Assembly (NCBI GenBank): GCA_947458345.1 | Contig: CANHBU010000020.1 | Coordinates: 1-12,382, forward strand | DNA: 12,382 nucleotides | Direction: 5' to 3' | DNA from: Comamonadaceae bacterium | Lineage (GTDB): Bacteria > Pseudomonadota > Gammaproteobacteria > Burkholderiales > Burkholderiaceae_C | In this document: positions 1 through 9,269 of the stretch, one piece after another | Position numbering within the stretch: position 1 is the stretch's first letter | Layout of the letters: the number at the start of each line of letters is the position of its first letter | Notes under the pieces: generated by a model | Seen by the model: the letters and a program-made list of their open reading frames with translations, nothing else | The model's database searches: none | Told to the model about the DNA's origin: nothing | Position numbers and translations under genes: made by a program

Positions 1-1
1 C

Positions 2-1021
2 GATACCTTGGGTCAGGCGCTCGATCGCCAAAGCCTGCCCGAGGTCTGGGTGCTGGAGCTGTCGAGTTTTCAGCTCGACGGCGTCGAGGGCTTCGAGCCC
101 ACCGCAGCGACGGTGCTCAACTTGTCGCAGGACCATTTGGACTGGCATGGCTCGATGCAGGCCTATGCCCAGGCCAAGGCTCGCATCTACGGCCAGCAGG
201 CCTTGATGCTGCTCAATCGCGATGATCCGCTGGTGATGGCCCAGTTGCCCCCAGCCGGCAAGACGCGGGCAGCGCAAGTGCGCGCCCATCAGACTTTTGG
301 TGCCGATCTGCCCCAGGCAGCCGGTGATTGGGGGCTGGAAGTGGCTGCCGGCATGACCTGGCTGGTGCGCGCCGCCCAATCCGACGAGACCCTCAAGCGG
401 CGCAAGGGCGAGCCGCAGGAGCCAGCGCACATTCAGCGCCTGATGCCGGCCGAGGCCTTGCAGATCCGCGGCCGCCACAACGCCTGCAACGCCTTGGCTG
501 CTTTGGCCTTGGCCACCGCGGCCGGCTGTGCGCTCGCTCCCATGCTCCATGGGCTGCGCCAATACCGGGGCGAGCCGCATCGGGTCGAGCCGGTCGGCGT
601 GATCCAGGGCGTCGAGTTTTTTGACGACAGCAAGGGCACCAATGTGGGCGCCACGGTCGCTGCCCTCAAGGGCCTGGGCGCCGAGCGCCGTGTGTTGGTC
701 ATCCTGGGCGGGCAGGGCAAGGGGCAGGACTTCACGCCGCTGGCCGCGCCCGTGGCCGAGCATGCGCGTGCGGTGCTGCTGATCGGCCGCGACGCGCCGC
801 TGCTGCGCCAGGCTTTGCAGGCCAGTGGCGTGGCTTTGCACGATGCGCCCGATCTGCCCCAGGCGGTGCAGCTGGCCCTGGGCTTGGCCCAGCCCGGCGA
901 TGCGGTGCTGCTCTCGCCGGCCTGTGCCAGCTTTGACATGTTTCGCGACTACGGTCACCGCGGCGAGGTGTTCCGGCAGGCGGTGGTGGAGTTGGCACAA
1001 GAGCAGGGGGTGATGCTGTGA
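2..1021 (+). CDS. murD: UDP-N-acetylmuramoylalanine--D-glutamate ligase MurD (5' end missing)
   Basis: MurD adds D-glutamate to UDP-MurNAc-L-Ala in the cytoplasm, using ATP, as the second amino-acid step of peptidoglycan precursor synthesis. The window enters the gene in frame at base 2, so 339 residues are visible. The N-terminal UDP-binding domain and the GTNGKT ATP loop lie upstream. Seen: the LELSSFQLD motif (about bases 53-79), [12 protein letters not shown], the lysine at 176-178 in AKARIYG that corresponds to the carbamylated lysine of the family, [24 protein letters not shown] at the C-terminal domain boundary, [10 protein letters not shown], and the closing [19 protein letters not shown] segment. 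It ends in a GTGA overlap with ftsW. The TTG at base 8 is not a real start, because the frame is open to the window edge and starting there would remove a whole domain. Identification is firm. Confidence 0.97.
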   Translation, partial: DTLGQALDRQSLPEVWVLELSSFQLDGVEGFEPTAATVLNLSQDHLDWHGSMQAYAQAKARIYGQQALMLLNRDDPLVMAQLPPAGKTRAAQVRAHQTFGADLPQAAGDWGLEVAAGMTWLVRAAQSDETLKRRKGEPQEPAHIQRLMPAEALQIRGRHNACNALAALALATAAGCALAPMLHGLRQYRGEPHRVEPVGVIQGVEFFDDSKGTNVGATVAALKGLGAERRVLVILGGQGKGQDFTPLAAPVAEHARAVLLIGRDAPLLRQALQASGVALHDAPDLPQAVQLALGLAQPGDAVLLSPACASFDMFRDYGHRGEVFRQAVVELAQEQGVML

Positions 1022-2271
1022 GCGCGGCCTGGCTCGAGCGCTTCAAGCCGTCCTGGCTGTCGGCCGCACCCTCGGCGCACTTGCCGGTGCGCACAGGCAT
1101 GCCCGGCCGGGTGCTCGGGCCCTCGATGCCCGTGCGCTTGCTCGGCTTTGACCAGGCCCTGGTCTTTGTCGCCATGGCCTTGCTGCTGTGGGGCCTGGTG
1201 ATGGTGTATTCGGCCTCGGTGGCCATGCCCGACAACCCCAAGTTCGCGCGTTACGAGCACACGCACTTCCTGCTGCGCCATATCTTTTCTCTGGCCGTGG
1301 CCCTGGTGGTGGCGGTGCTGGCCTTTCAGATTCCGATGTCGACCTGGGAGAAGCTTGCGCCCTGGCTCTTCATTGCCGCTCTGGCCTTGCTGGTGATCGT
1401 GCTCATTCCCTTTATCGGTCGCGGCGTCAATGGCGCGCGCCGCTGGATTTCGCTGGGGGTGTTTAACTTTCAGCCCTCGGAGTTGGCCAAGTTTGCGGTG
1501 CTCATTTACGCGGCCGACTACATGGTGCGCAAGATGGAGGTCAAGGAGCGTTTTTTCCGTGCGGTGCTGCCCATGGGCGCGGCCCTGGCGGTGGTGGGCA
1601 TGCTGCTGCTGGCCGAACCGGACATGGGGGCCTTTTTGGTCATTGCCGTCATCGCCATGGGCATCTTGTTTTTGGGCGGCGTCAACGCGCGCATGTTCTT
1701 CTTCATCGCAGCGATCGTGATCCTGGCCTTCGTCGTCATGATCTGGGCCAGCGACTGGCGGCGCGAACGCATCTTTGCCTACCTCGATCCCTGGTCGGCC
1801 AAGCATGCCATCGGCAAGGGCTATCAGTTGTCGCACTCGCTCATTGCCTTTGGCCGCGGCGAGCTCACGGGCGTAGGGCTGGGCGGCAGCATCGAGAAAC
1901 TGCATTGGCTGCCGGAGGCGCACACCGACTTCTTGCTGGCCGTCATCGGTGAGGAGTTTGGCCTGGTCGGGGTGCTGGTGATCATGGCGCTGTTTGTCTG
2001 GCTGATTCGCCGCATCATGCACATTGGCCGTCAGGCCGTTGCCATGGACCGCTTGTTTTCCGGCCTGGTGGCCCAGGGCGTGGGCATCTGGATCGGCTTT
2101 CAGTCTCTGATCAACATGGGCGTGAATCTGGGCGCCTTGCCCACCAAAGGCCTGACCTTGCCCTTCATGAGCTACGGCGGCTCGGCCATCTTGATGAACG
2201 TGCTGGCGCTGGCGGTGGTGCTGCGTGTGGACCACGAAAACCGCATCCTGATGCGCGGGGGACGAACGTGA
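1018..2271 (+). CDS. ftsW: Septal peptidoglycan glycosyltransferase / SEDS protein FtsW
   Basis: FtsW is the multi-pass inner membrane SEDS-family polymerase that works with FtsI (PBP3) to make septal glycan from lipid II. The 417-residue product has about ten hydrophobic segments, the first starting near residue 46. Family signatures seen: MVYSAS (62-67), NGARRWI...[10 protein letters not shown] (138-160), [11 protein letters not shown] (196-206), [18 protein letters not shown] (298-315) with the conserved Asp at 304, and [23 protein letters not shown] (366-388). The GTG start at 1018 overlaps the murD stop (GTGA) and has an AGGGGGTG ribosome binding site at 1005-1012 with 5-base spacing. 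A roughly 44-residue basic, proline-containing cytoplasmic tail precedes the first helix. Met28 or Met37 would shorten it, but the site and coupling at 1018 favour the long form. RodA is the alternative in this family; the dcw location makes FtsW far more likely. Confidence 0.96.
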   Translation: MSAAWLERFKPSWLSAAPSAHLPVRTGMPGRVLGPSMPVRLLGFDQALVFVAMALLLWGLVMVYSASVAMPDNPKFARYEHTHFLLRHIFSLAVALVVAVLAFQIPMSTWEKLAPWLFIAALALLVIVLIPFIGRGVNGARRWISLGVFNFQPSELAKFAVLIYAADYMVRKMEVKERFFRAVLPMGAALAVVGMLLLAEPDMGAFLVIAVIAMGILFLGGVNARMFFFIAAIVILAFVVMIWASDWRRERIFAYLDPWSAKHAIGKGYQLSHSLIAFGRGELTGVGLGGSIEKLHWLPEAHTDFLLAVIGEEFGLVGVLVIMALFVWLIRRIMHIGRQAVAMDRLFSGLVAQGVGIWIGFQSLINMGVNLGALPTKGLTLPFMSYGGSAILMNVLALAVVLRVDHENRILMRGGRT

Positions 2272-3368
2272 GCGCGGCGCTGCGCGATGGGCGCGCGCCT
2301 TGCGCCATGGTCATGGCCGGTGGCACCGGAGGGCACATCTTTCCCGGGCTGGCTCTGGCCGAGGCCTTGCGTGAGCGCGGCTGGCGCGTGCACTGGTTCG
2401 GCGGCAAGGGCACGGCGCAAAGGCCCAGCATGGAAAGCCAGCTGGTGCCGGCGCGGGGTCTGCCCTTCGATGCGATTGATTTTGGCGGCTTGCGTGGCAA
2501 AGGGCTGCTGACTGCGGCCCTGCTGCCGATGCGCCTGCTGCTGGGCTTTGGGCAAAGCATTGCGCTGCTGCGCCGCATCCGTCCGGATGTGGTGATCGGG
2601 CTGGGCGGCTACATCACCTTCCCCGGCGGCATGATGAGCGTGCTGCTGGGCAAGCCCCTGGTGCTGCACGAGCAAAACTCGGTGGCCGGTTTGGCCAACC
2701 GGGTTCTGGCCGAAGTGGCCGATCGGGTGTACTCGGCTTTTCCCGGCGTGCTCAAGAAGGCCCAGTGGGTCGGCAACCCCTTGCGTGCGGCCTTTTTGTC
2801 GCAGCCGGTGCCGGCCCAGCGTTTTGCTGGACGCAGCGGGCCGCTGCGTCTGTTGGTGCTGGGCGGCAGCCTGGGCGCGCAGGCCCTCAACGAAGCCGTG
2901 CCGCAGGCCCTGGCCTTGCTCGCGCCTGCGCAGCGGCCGCAGGTCCTCCATCAAAGCGGCGCCGGCCATCTCGAGGCCTTGCAGGCGCGCTACCAGGAGG
3001 CCGGCGTGCAGGCTGAGCTGACGGCCTTCATCGAAGACACCGCTGCTGCGCTCGCGCAGGCCGATCTTGTCATTTGCCGCGCCGGTGCCTCCACCGTCAC
3101 CGAGGTGGCCGCCATCGGTGTGGCCGCCGTCTTCGTGCCCTTCCCCCATGCCGTCGACGACCACCAAAGCCGCAACGCGATGCATCTGGTCGAGGCCGGC
3201 GGGGGCTGGCTGATGCCGCAGCACACCCTGACTGCGGCCGCCCTGGCCGAGCTGCTGGCCCAGCTCGACCGCGCGCAATTGCTGCAGCGCGCCAGCGCCG
3301 CCAAAGCGCTGGAAAAAACCGAGGCGACCGAGGTCTTGGTGCGAGCCTGTGAGGAGCTGGTCGCATGA
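2268..3368 (+). CDS. murG: UDP-GlcNAc--undecaprenyl-PP-MurNAc-pentapeptide GlcNAc transferase MurG
   Basis: MurG is the peripheral GT-B glycosyltransferase on the cytoplasmic face of the inner membrane that turns lipid I into lipid II. The product is 366 residues, normal for the family. Seen: the N-terminal glycine-rich loop GGTGGH (18-23), [11 protein letters not shown] (111-121), [12 protein letters not shown] (134-145), a second glycine-rich loop [11 protein letters not shown] (198-208), and the C-terminal UDP-GlcNAc binding region [14 protein letters not shown]...[10 protein letters not shown] (271-300). The GTG start overlaps the ftsW stop (GTGA), with GGGGGA at 2257-2262 as likely ribosome binding site. 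Its first 11 bases are identical to those of ftsW. It directly precedes murC by an ATGA overlap. Confidence 0.97.
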   Translation: MSAALRDGRAPCAMVMAGGTGGHIFPGLALAEALRERGWRVHWFGGKGTAQRPSMESQLVPARGLPFDAIDFGGLRGKGLLTAALLPMRLLLGFGQSIALLRRIRPDVVIGLGGYITFPGGMMSVLLGKPLVLHEQNSVAGLANRVLAEVADRVYSAFPGVLKKAQWVGNPLRAAFLSQPVPAQRFAGRSGPLRLLVLGGSLGAQALNEAVPQALALLAPAQRPQVLHQSGAGHLEALQARYQEAGVQAELTAFIEDTAAALAQADLVICRAGASTVTEVAAIGVAAVFVPFPHAVDDHQSRNAMHLVEAGGGWLMPQHTLTAAALAELLAQLDRAQLLQRASAAKALEKTEATEVLVRACEELVA

Positions 3369-4771
3369 AGCACGCGGTCAAGCGCATCCATTTCATCGGG
3401 CTCGGTGGTTCGGGCATGTCCGGTATTGCAGAGGTGCTGCACAACCTGGGCTATCTCGTCTCAGGCTCCGACCTGGCCGACAGCGCCACCTTGCGCCGGC
3501 TCGCCAGTTTGGGCATCCGCACTTTTGTGGGCCATGCCGCTGGCAACCTCGATTCGGTCGATGCGGTGGTCACCTCGACGGCCGTCAAGTCTGACAACCC
3601 CGAGGTGCTGGCCGCGCGGGCGCGGCATATTCCGGTGGTGCCGCGCGCCTCGATGCTGGCCGAGTTGATGCGGCTCAAGCGCGGCATTGCCATTGCCGGC
3701 ACCCACGGCAAGACCACCACCACCTCGCTGGTGGCCAGCGTGCTGGCCGAGGGCGGGCTCGACCCGACCTTTGTCATCGGCGGGCGTCTCAACAGTGCGG
3801 GTGCCAATGCCAAGCTCGGCGGGGGCGACTACATCGTGGTCGAAGCCGACGAGTCCGACGCTTCGTTTCTCAATTTGCTGCCCGTGATGGCGGTGGTCAC
3901 CAACATCGATGCCGACCATATGGAGACCTATGGCCACGACTTTGGCCGCCTCAAGTCGGCCTTCGTCGATTTTCTGCACCGCATGCCGTTTTACGGCACC
4001 GCCGTCTTGTGCACCGACGATCCGGCCGTGCGCGAGATCGCTGACCAGCTCTCTTGCCCAGTTACCAGCTACGGCCTGGGCGAGCAGGCGCAGGTGCGGG
4101 CCCTGGAGTTGCGGCATGCGCAGGGGCAGATGCACTTTACCGTCCAGCGGCGCAACGGCGTGACCTTGCCCGATCTACCGGTGGTGCTTAACTTGCCGGG
4201 CCAGCACAATGTGCTCAATGCGCTGGCGGCCATCGCGATTGCGGTGGAGCTCGATGTGCCCGATGCCGCGGTGCAAAAGGCGCTGGCCGAGTTCCGGGGC
4301 GTTGGGCGGCGTTTTCAGCGTTACGGCCAGGCCGCGCTGGCCGGCGGCGGGCAGGCCACCGTGATTGACGACTACGGCCACCATCCGGTTGAGATGGCCG
4401 CCACCTTGGCCGCTGCCCGGGGCGCTTTCCCGGGGCGGCGCCTGGTGCTGGCGTTTCAGCCGCATCGCTACAGCCGCACGCGCGACTGCTTCGAAGACTT
4501 TGTCAAGGTGATTGGGCAGGCCGACGCGGTGCTGCTCGCTGAGGTCTATGCGGCCGGCGAGGCGCCCATTGTGGCCGCTGACGGGCGCGCGCTGATGCGC
4601 GCTTTGCGCGTGGCCGGCAAGATCGAGCCGGTCTTCGTCGAAGCGATTGAGGAGATGCCCCAGGCCATCTTGCACAAAGCACGCGATGGCGATGTGGTGC
4701 TGTGCATGGGCGCAGGCTCGATTGGTCAGGTGCCGGGCAAGGTGATGGAACAGGCAGGAGCGGCATCATGA
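3365..4771 (+). CDS. murC: UDP-N-acetylmuramate--L-alanine ligase MurC
   Basis: MurC adds L-alanine to UDP-MurNAc, the first amino-acid step of the stem peptide, in the cytoplasm. The 468-residue length is typical. Seen: an N-terminal nucleotide fold [17 protein letters not shown] (9-25), where the family consensus has a very similar IGIGGAGMSGIA; the ATP loop GTHGKTTTT (112-120); EADESDASF (158-166); [12 protein letters not shown] (177-188); [13 protein letters not shown] (275-287); and the C-terminal [10 protein letters not shown] (332-341) followed by FQPHRYSRT. The ATG start overlaps the murG stop (ATGA) and has GAGGAG at 3351-3356, spaced 8 bases. No oddities were seen. Mpl is the nearest paralogue, but the dcw position and motifs favour MurC. 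Confidence 0.97.
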   Translation: MKHAVKRIHFIGLGGSGMSGIAEVLHNLGYLVSGSDLADSATLRRLASLGIRTFVGHAAGNLDSVDAVVTSTAVKSDNPEVLAARARHIPVVPRASMLAELMRLKRGIAIAGTHGKTTTTSLVASVLAEGGLDPTFVIGGRLNSAGANAKLGGGDYIVVEADESDASFLNLLPVMAVVTNIDADHMETYGHDFGRLKSAFVDFLHRMPFYGTAVLCTDDPAVREIADQLSCPVTSYGLGEQAQVRALELRHAQGQMHFTVQRRNGVTLPDLPVVLNLPGQHNVLNALAAIAIAVELDVPDAAVQKALAEFRGVGRRFQRYGQAALAGGGQATVIDDYGHHPVEMAATLAAARGAFPGRRLVLAFQPHRYSRTRDCFEDFVKVIGQADAVLLAEVYAAGEAPIVAADGRALMRALRVAGKIEPVFVEAIEEMPQAILHKARDGDVVLCMGAGSIGQVPGKVMEQAGAAS

Positions 4772-5736
4772 GCACCGATGTGCGCAGCCTGGGCAAGGTC
4801 GCTGTGTTGATGGGCGGGCAGTCGGCCGAGCGCGACATTTCCCTGCTTTCGGGCCAGGGCGTGCTGCAGGCCTTGCGCGGCTGCGGCGTCGATGCCCACG
4901 CTTTTGATCCGGCCCAGCGCTCCTTGTTCGATTTGCGCGCCGAAGGCTTTGCACGCTGCTTTATTGCCCTGCATGGCCGTTTCGGTGAAGACGGCACGGT
5001 TCAGGGCGCCCTTGAGTTGCTGGGACTGCCCTACACTGGCTCGGGCGTGATGGCCTCGAGTCTGGCCATCGACAAGGCCATGACCAAGCGGTTGTGGCAG
5101 TGCGACGGCCTGCGCACGCCGGGCTATGTGGTGCTGCGCCATGGGCGTTACACGCCGGCCGACGTCGAGCACGTGCTGGCCACGCTCGGCTTGCCCCTGA
5201 TCGTCAAGCCCGCGCGCGAGGGCTCCTCCATCGGTCTGAGCAAGGTCACCGCCCGCCAGCAGTTGCCCGCTGCCCTGGAGCAGGCCGCCCAGCTCGATGC
5301 CGATATTTTGTGCGAGCAGTTCATCGACGGCCCGGAGTTGACCTGTCCGGTGCTTGGCACTGGCGCGCAAGCTCGGGCCTTGCCACTGATCCGCATCGTG
5401 GCGCCCGAGGGCAACTACGACTACCAAAACAAGTACTTCACCGACGCGGTCCAGTACCTGGTGCCCTGCGGCTTGCCCGAGGACGAGCAGCAGGCCATTG
5501 CCCAGATGGTGCTCGATGCCTACCGCAGCCTGGGCTGCAGAGGCTGGGCGCGGGCCGATGTCATGGTTGACGCGGCCACGGGCCTGCCCTATTTGCTGGA
5601 GATGAACACCTCGCCGGGCATGACCGGCCACTCGCTGGTGCCCATGTCGGCACGCGCTGCGGGCCTGTCGTACGAAGAGCTGTGCCTGAGCGTGCTCGCA
5701 TCGGCGAGTCTGGACGGGGGAGGCCGACGCCCATGA
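4768..5736 (+). CDS. ddl: D-alanine--D-alanine ligase (DdlB type)
   Basis: Ddl joins two D-alanines with ATP to make the dipeptide that MurF adds to the precursor. The enzyme has an ATP-grasp fold. I place the start at the ATG at 4768, not the in-frame ATG at 4702, because 4768 forms the ATGA overlap with murC, has AGGAG at 4756-4760, and gives a 322-residue protein of normal length. Seen: [14 protein letters not shown] (16-29) with the substrate-contacting Glu21, [12 protein letters not shown] (69-80), the ATP-grasp segment [16 protein letters not shown] (145-160), [10 protein letters not shown] (183-192), YDYQNKYF (218-225), ARADVMVD (261-268), and the metal-binding [17 protein letters not shown] (276-292). 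The location between murC and ftsQ matches the DdlB position in the classical cluster. Confidence 0.96.
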   Translation: MSTDVRSLGKVAVLMGGQSAERDISLLSGQGVLQALRGCGVDAHAFDPAQRSLFDLRAEGFARCFIALHGRFGEDGTVQGALELLGLPYTGSGVMASSLAIDKAMTKRLWQCDGLRTPGYVVLRHGRYTPADVEHVLATLGLPLIVKPAREGSSIGLSKVTARQQLPAALEQAAQLDADILCEQFIDGPELTCPVLGTGAQARALPLIRIVAPEGNYDYQNKYFTDAVQYLVPCGLPEDEQQAIAQMVLDAYRSLGCRGWARADVMVDAATGLPYLLEMNTSPGMTGHSLVPMSARAAGLSYEELCLSVLASASLDGGGRRP

Positions 5737-6503
5737 GCCCGCTCGATGTTCGCCTGATGAATGCCCTGAGCGCGGTCTTGCTGCTGGCTTTTGCCGCCAT
5801 GGCGCTGGGCCTGGTGCTGCACCATCTGGCGCGCCAGCCGGCCTTTATTCTGCAAAAAATTCAAATCGACAATGAGCTGACCCACAACAATGCGGTGACC
5901 CTGCGCGCCAATGTGGCGCCCAAGCTGGCGGGCAATTTCTTCACGGTCAATTTGGAGCAGGCTAAATCGGCTTTTGAGTCGGTGCCCTGGGTTCGGCAGG
6001 CGGTGGTGCGGCGCGAGTTTCCCAACCGCCTGCGGGTGCAGCTGCAGGAACACCAGGCGGTGGCCATGTGGGGGCTAGACGATGACGTGCGGCTGATCAA
6101 CCACCTCGGTGAGGTCTTTGAGGTCAACCAAGGCGATGTGGAGCCCGAGAGCCTGCCGCGACTGGCCGGCCCCCGCATGCAATCGGCCTTGGTCTTGCAG
6201 GCCTACCGCGAGCTCGGGCCGCTGTTCGGCGGCCTCGACACCGAGCTGACCCAGCTTGAGCTGACGGGCCGGGGTGGCTGGCGCGCCCGGCTCGAAAGCG
6301 GCGCCGTGATCGACATCGGCCCGGGCAGCGTGCAAGACATCGTGCAGCGGGTCAGGCGCTTTGTGGCGACGGTGTCGCAGACCTCATCGCGTTTCGGACG
6401 CAATATCGAATCGGCCGATTTGCGCTATCCCAATGGTTACGCCCTGCGTTTGCGCGGCGTGACGACGGTCGATGGCGACAGGGCAAGCAAGACAACAAGG
6501 TGA
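5733..6503 (+). CDS. ftsQ: Cell division protein FtsQ
   Basis: FtsQ is a bitopic inner membrane protein that links early and late divisome proteins through FtsB/FtsL. The product is 256 residues: a short cytoplasmic tail, one hydrophobic helix at about 11-32, then a periplasmic POTRA domain at about 37-106 ([12 protein letters not shown] ... [30 protein letters not shown]) and a beta domain ending near 245. [11 protein letters not shown] (121-131) is also family-like. The start is the ATG at 5733, in an ATGA overlap with ddl and with GGGGGAGG at 5716-5723; the open frame upstream (from 5682) lies inside ddl. FtsQ sequences are weakly conserved, so the call rests on topology, the PWVRxAxVRRxWP-like motif and position before ftsA. 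Confidence 0.94.
   Translation: MSPLDVRLMNALSAVLLLAFAAMALGLVLHHLARQPAFILQKIQIDNELTHNNAVTLRANVAPKLAGNFFTVNLEQAKSAFESVPWVRQAVVRREFPNRLRVQLQEHQAVAMWGLDDDVRLINHLGEVFEVNQGDVEPESLPRLAGPRMQSALVLQAYRELGPLFGGLDTELTQLELTGRGGWRARLESGAVIDIGPGSVQDIVQRVRRFVATVSQTSSRFGRNIESADLRYPNGYALRLRGVTTVDGDRASKTTR
6497..6502 (+). promoter_or_regulatory. ftsA ribosome binding site
   Basis: AAGGTG sits 5 bases before the ATG at 6508 and overlaps the last codons of ftsQ. It settles the ftsA start at 6508 rather than the in-frame ATG at 6472 inside ftsQ. Confidence 0.7.
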
Positions 6504-6507
6504 ATTT

Positions 6508-7737
6508 ATGGCCAAGGAATACAAGGATCTCGTCGTCGGGCTCGACATCGGAACCAGCAAGGTGATGGTGGTGGTCGGCGAAGTGCTGCCGGGCGGCGAA
6601 CTCAAACTCGCCGGCCTGGGCGTGGCCGCCAGCAACGGCCTCAAGCGTGGCGTGGTGGTCAACATCGACGCCACGGTGCAGAGCATTCAGCAGGCACTCA
6701 AGGAAGCCGAGCTGATGGCCGATTGCAAGATCTCGCGCGTCTACACCGGCATCACCGGCAGCCACATCCGCGGCATGAATTCGAGCGGCATGGTGGCGGT
6801 CAAGGACAAAGAGGTCACCCAGGCCGATGTGGCCCGTGTGATCGAGACGGCCAAGGCGATCAACATCTCGACCGATCAGCGCCTGCTGCTGGTCGAGCCG
6901 CAGGAATTCGTGATCGATGGCCAGGATGTGCGCGAACCCATCGGCATGAGCGGCATTCGGCTCGAAGCCAAGGTGCATATCGTCACTGGCGCTCAGAGCG
7001 CGGCCGAGAACATCGTCAAGTGCGTGCGCCGCTGCGGCCTGGAGGTCGATCAGCTGATGCTCAACCCGCTGGCCTCCAGCCTGGCCGTGCTCAGCCAGGA
7101 TGAGCAGGAGCTGGGCGTGGCCCTGGTCGATATCGGCGCCGGAACCACCGATGTGGCGATTTTTACGGGCGGTGCGATCCGGCACACGGCCGTGGTGCCG
7201 ATTGCGGGCGACCTGATCACCAGCGATATTGCGATGGCCCTTCGCACGCCGACCAAGGACGCTGAGGACATCAAGGTCGAAAGTGGCTGCGCCAAGCAAC
7301 TGCTGACCGATCCGGAGACGCAGGTGGAGGTGCCCAGCCTGGGCGATCGCGGCCCGCGCATGCTCTCGCGCCAGGCGCTGGCTGGCGTGATCGAGCCACG
7401 CGTCGAGGAGATCTACACGCTCGTGCAGCAGGTCATCCGCGACTCGGGCTACGAGGAGATGCTCTCGTCTGGCGTGGTCATCACCGGCGGCAGCGCCGTG
7501 ATGGCCGGCATGGTCGAGCTCGGTGAGGACATCTTTCTCAAGCCGGTGCGCAGGGGCATACCGCGCTACTCCAGCGGCTTGTCGGACATGGTGGCCCAAA
7601 CGCGCGCAGCCACCGTGATGGGCCTGATGGAGGAGGCCCGGCTGGCGCGCGTGCGCGGCCTGAAGGTCTCGCAAAAAGCGGGCAGCGTGCACAACGCTTT
7701 CGGCCGCGTCAAGGAGTGGCTGGTGGGAAATTTCTGA
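6508..7737 (+). CDS. ftsA: Cell division protein FtsA (membrane anchor of FtsZ)
   Basis: FtsA is an actin-like ATPase that tethers FtsZ filaments to the inner membrane and recruits later division proteins. The 409-residue product has the actin-fold phosphate loop VGLDIGTSKV (10-19), a 1C domain at roughly 84-160, the phosphate 2 motif LVDIGAGTTDVAIF (206-219), the GVVITGGSA adenosine motif (322-330), and a C-terminal amphipathic helix NAFGRVKEWLVGNF (396-409) that matches the membrane-targeting sequence of the family. The start at 6508 gives the usual MxKxxKDLVVGLDIGTSKV N-terminus and lies 4 bases after the ftsQ stop. It ends with two tandem TGA codons at 7735-7740. Confidence 0.97.
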   Translation: MAKEYKDLVVGLDIGTSKVMVVVGEVLPGGELKLAGLGVAASNGLKRGVVVNIDATVQSIQQALKEAELMADCKISRVYTGITGSHIRGMNSSGMVAVKDKEVTQADVARVIETAKAINISTDQRLLLVEPQEFVIDGQDVREPIGMSGIRLEAKVHIVTGAQSAAENIVKCVRRCGLEVDQLMLNPLASSLAVLSQDEQELGVALVDIGAGTTDVAIFTGGAIRHTAVVPIAGDLITSDIAMALRTPTKDAEDIKVESGCAKQLLTDPETQVEVPSLGDRGPRMLSRQALAGVIEPRVEEIYTLVQQVIRDSGYEEMLSSGVVITGGSAVMAGMVELGEDIFLKPVRRGIPRYSSGLSDMVAQTRAATVMGLMEEARLARVRGLKVSQKAGSVHNAFGRVKEWLVGNF

Positions 7738-7880
7738 TGAACAGACACGCCGCACGTTTCACCCGTTTCCATGGTTTGACCCATGCAGGAGGTGCCGACC
7801 CGCCCTCATGATGAATATGCGACCCATCTCCAATACAACGGTTTAGATTCAAGGCAACTGCAGGATAAAAGGAGGCTCCC
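7738..7880 (+). promoter_or_regulatory. ftsA-ftsZ spacer, probable ftsZ control region
   Basis: This 143-base spacer is the only large gap inside the + strand operon before ftsZ, and its second half (about 7808-7870) is visibly richer in A/T than the genes around it. Candidate promoter pieces include TTGACC at 7776-7781, with no -10 box at the right distance, and TACAAC (7834-7839) and TAGATT (7844-7849) as weak -10 boxes without good -35 partners. I cannot assign a transcription start. By analogy with other dcw clusters, extra ftsZ promoters in or before this spacer are plausible. Confidence 0.4.
7867..7875 (+). promoter_or_regulatory. Near-perfect ftsZ ribosome binding site
   Basis: AAAAGGAGG lies 5 bases before the ftsZ ATG at 7881. 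It is the strongest Shine-Dalgarno match in the window, consistent with FtsZ being needed in far larger amounts than its neighbours. Confidence 0.85.
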
Positions 7881-9083
7881 ATGAGCATCGAAATGATGGA
7901 AATCGAGGAATTCAATCAGGGCACGCAGATCAAGGTGATCGGCGTGGGCGGCGGTGGCGGCAACGCCGTCGAGCACATGATCGCCAGTCATGTGCAGGGC
8001 GTGGAGTTCATCTGCGCCAACACCGACGCGCAGGCTCTGAACCGCATCCCCACCGACAAGGTGATTCAGCTCGGCGGCTCTGGTCTGGGTGCCGGCAGCC
8101 GGCCCGATCGCGGCCGCGAGGCGGCCGAGGCGGCAGCCGACGATATTCGTGCGGCCATTGACGGGGCGCACATGCTCTTCATCACCGCCGGCATGGGCGG
8201 CGGCACCGGCACGGGTGCTGCGCCCGTGATCGCGCGCATTGCCAAGGAGATGGGCATTTTGACGGTCGGGGTGGTCACCAAACCCTTCGAGTTCGAGGGC
8301 CCGCGCCGCACGGCCAATGCCGACGCCGGTCTGGCTGAACTCGAAGCCAATGTGGACTCCTTGATCGTGGTGCTCAATGAGAAGCTGCTCGAGGTGCTGG
8401 GTGAGGACATCTCGCAAGACGAGGCCTTCGCCCACGCCAACGATGTGCTCAAAAACGCGGTGGGCGGCATTGCCGAGATCATCAATGTGCAGGCGCTGGT
8501 CAATGTGGACTTTGAAGACGTGCGCACCGTCATGGGCGAGCCAGGCAAGGCCATGATGGGCACGGCCCGCGCCAGCGGCCCCGACCGCTCGCGCATTGCG
8601 GCCGAGCAGGCGGTGGCCTGCCCGCTGCTCGATGGCGTGGACATGAACGGAGCCAAGGGCGTGTTGGTGCTCATCAGCGCGGCCAAGGGCTCGCTCAAAC
8701 TCAACGAGACCAAGCTGGCGATGAAGACCATCAGCGCCTTTGCCGCACCCGATGCCCACGTCATCTACGGTACCGCCTACGACGAATCGCTGGGCGATGA
8801 ACTGCGCGTGACGGTGGTGGCCACGGGCCTCAATCGCCAGGGCGCACGTCGCACCGCGCCGCCCCTGCAGGTCATTGCCCGCACAGGCACCGACAACATG
8901 CCGGTGCAAGTTGGCCCCACAGGCGCTGGCAACGGTCTGGGTCAGGCCAGCTATGAGAGCCTGTCTGTGCCCAGCGTCTGGCGCAACAACCGCAATCAGG
9001 CGGCCGCCAAAGTCGATGCCTTGGCTGCCGGTGGCATGGATGACCTGGAGATTCCGGCCTTTTTGCGTCGGCAGGCCGATTGA
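7881..9083 (+). CDS. ftsZ: Cell division protein FtsZ (tubulin-like GTPase)
   Basis: FtsZ polymerises with GTP into the Z-ring at the future division site. The 400-residue product shows the N-terminal GTP-binding segment VIGVGGGGGNAVEHM (19-33), NTDAQAL (47-53), the tubulin signature GMGGGTGTGAAP (104-115), KPFEFEG (134-140), the T7 loop NVDFED (208-213) whose acidic residues complete the GTPase site of the next subunit, and GTAYDESLGDELRVTVVATG (297-316). A variable linker of about 65 residues leads to the C-terminal peptide DDLEIPAFLRRQAD (387-400) that binds FtsA and other partners. GSRPDRG at 72-78 stands where many bacteria have GANPEVG; I think this is a betaproteobacterial variant, from memory. 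The start is fixed by the strong ribosome binding site. Confidence 0.98.
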   Translation: MSIEMMEIEEFNQGTQIKVIGVGGGGGNAVEHMIASHVQGVEFICANTDAQALNRIPTDKVIQLGGSGLGAGSRPDRGREAAEAAADDIRAAIDGAHMLFITAGMGGGTGTGAAPVIARIAKEMGILTVGVVTKPFEFEGPRRTANADAGLAELEANVDSLIVVLNEKLLEVLGEDISQDEAFAHANDVLKNAVGGIAEIINVQALVNVDFEDVRTVMGEPGKAMMGTARASGPDRSRIAAEQAVACPLLDGVDMNGAKGVLVLISAAKGSLKLNETKLAMKTISAFAAPDAHVIYGTAYDESLGDELRVTVVATGLNRQGARRTAPPLQVIARTGTDNMPVQVGPTGAGNGLGQASYESLSVPSVWRNNRNQAAAKVDALAAGGMDDLEIPAFLRRQAD

Positions 9084-9149
9084 GGTCCGAGCGGTCTGAG
9101 CTCGCTGCGAGCCCGTGAGGCTGTACGGGCCCAGGCGATCCGTGGTGGT

Positions 9150-9182
9150 GGAGCAGGCGGCTGCAGCGCAGCGGCCTGCTCC
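9150..9182 (+). terminator. Long hairpin after ftsZ, possible transcription terminator or processing site
   Basis: A 33-base inverted repeat 66 bases after the ftsZ stop. Outer arms GGAGCAGGC (9150-9158) and GCCTGCTCC (9174-9182) pair over 9 bp. After one G/G mismatch, inner arms GCTGC and GCAGC pair over 5 bp around an AGC loop. No T tract follows, so it is not a classical intrinsic terminator. It could slow polymerase, protect the ftsZ mRNA 3' end, or act with Rho. Confidence 0.5.
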
Positions 9183-9212
9183 GGTGTGGATCGGGCCTGA
9201 GCGTTGCCCCTT

Positions 9213-9253
9213 GTCCCTGCCGGCAATGCGGCGTTCGCTGCGGCGACAGGGAC
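9213..9253 (+). repeat. Second inverted repeat, just upstream of the lpxC promoter box
   Basis: GTCCCTG (9213-9219) pairs perfectly with CAGGGAC (9247-9253). Inside it, GCGGC (9228-9232) and GCTGC (9237-9241) can form a small G/U-containing stem with a GTTC loop. It ends 10 bases before the TAAAAT box and covers the place where a -35 box would lie. It may be a transcript end structure or an operator, or may be chance in GC-rich DNA. Confidence 0.35.
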
Positions 9254-9263
9254 CGCGCTCCTT

Positions 9264-9269
9264 TAAAAT
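9264..9269 (+). promoter_or_regulatory. Probable lpxC -10 promoter box
   Basis: TAAAAT matches the sigma-70 -10 consensus at five of six positions and stands out in GC-rich surroundings. It ends 6 bases before the lpxC ATG, so the predicted transcription start is at or next to that ATG. No convincing -35 box is seen; the 17-base spaced position reads CGGCGA. Confidence 0.55.

Noticed and set aside
955..2235. Long - strand open frame opposite ftsW (426 codons).
   Set aside because: It mirrors a confident gene, is rich in His, Gln and Arg in the way GC-rich antisense frames are, and shows no domain.
6352..7755. Long - strand open frame opposite ftsA (467 codons).
   Set aside because: It is a shadow of ftsA created by GC-biased codons, with a His/Asp/Ala-rich product and no recognisable fold.
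7776..7818. TTGACC followed by an AATAT-containing stretch as an ftsZ promoter.
   Set aside because: The spacing between the boxes is about 30 bases, far from 16-18, and the proper -10 position reads GC-rich.
7808..7846. Tiny ORF (ATG at 7808, 12 residues) behind an AGGAGG-like site, as a leader peptide for ftsZ.
   Set aside because: The site-to-start spacing is about 15 bases, too long, and there is no attenuator structure or biased codon run.
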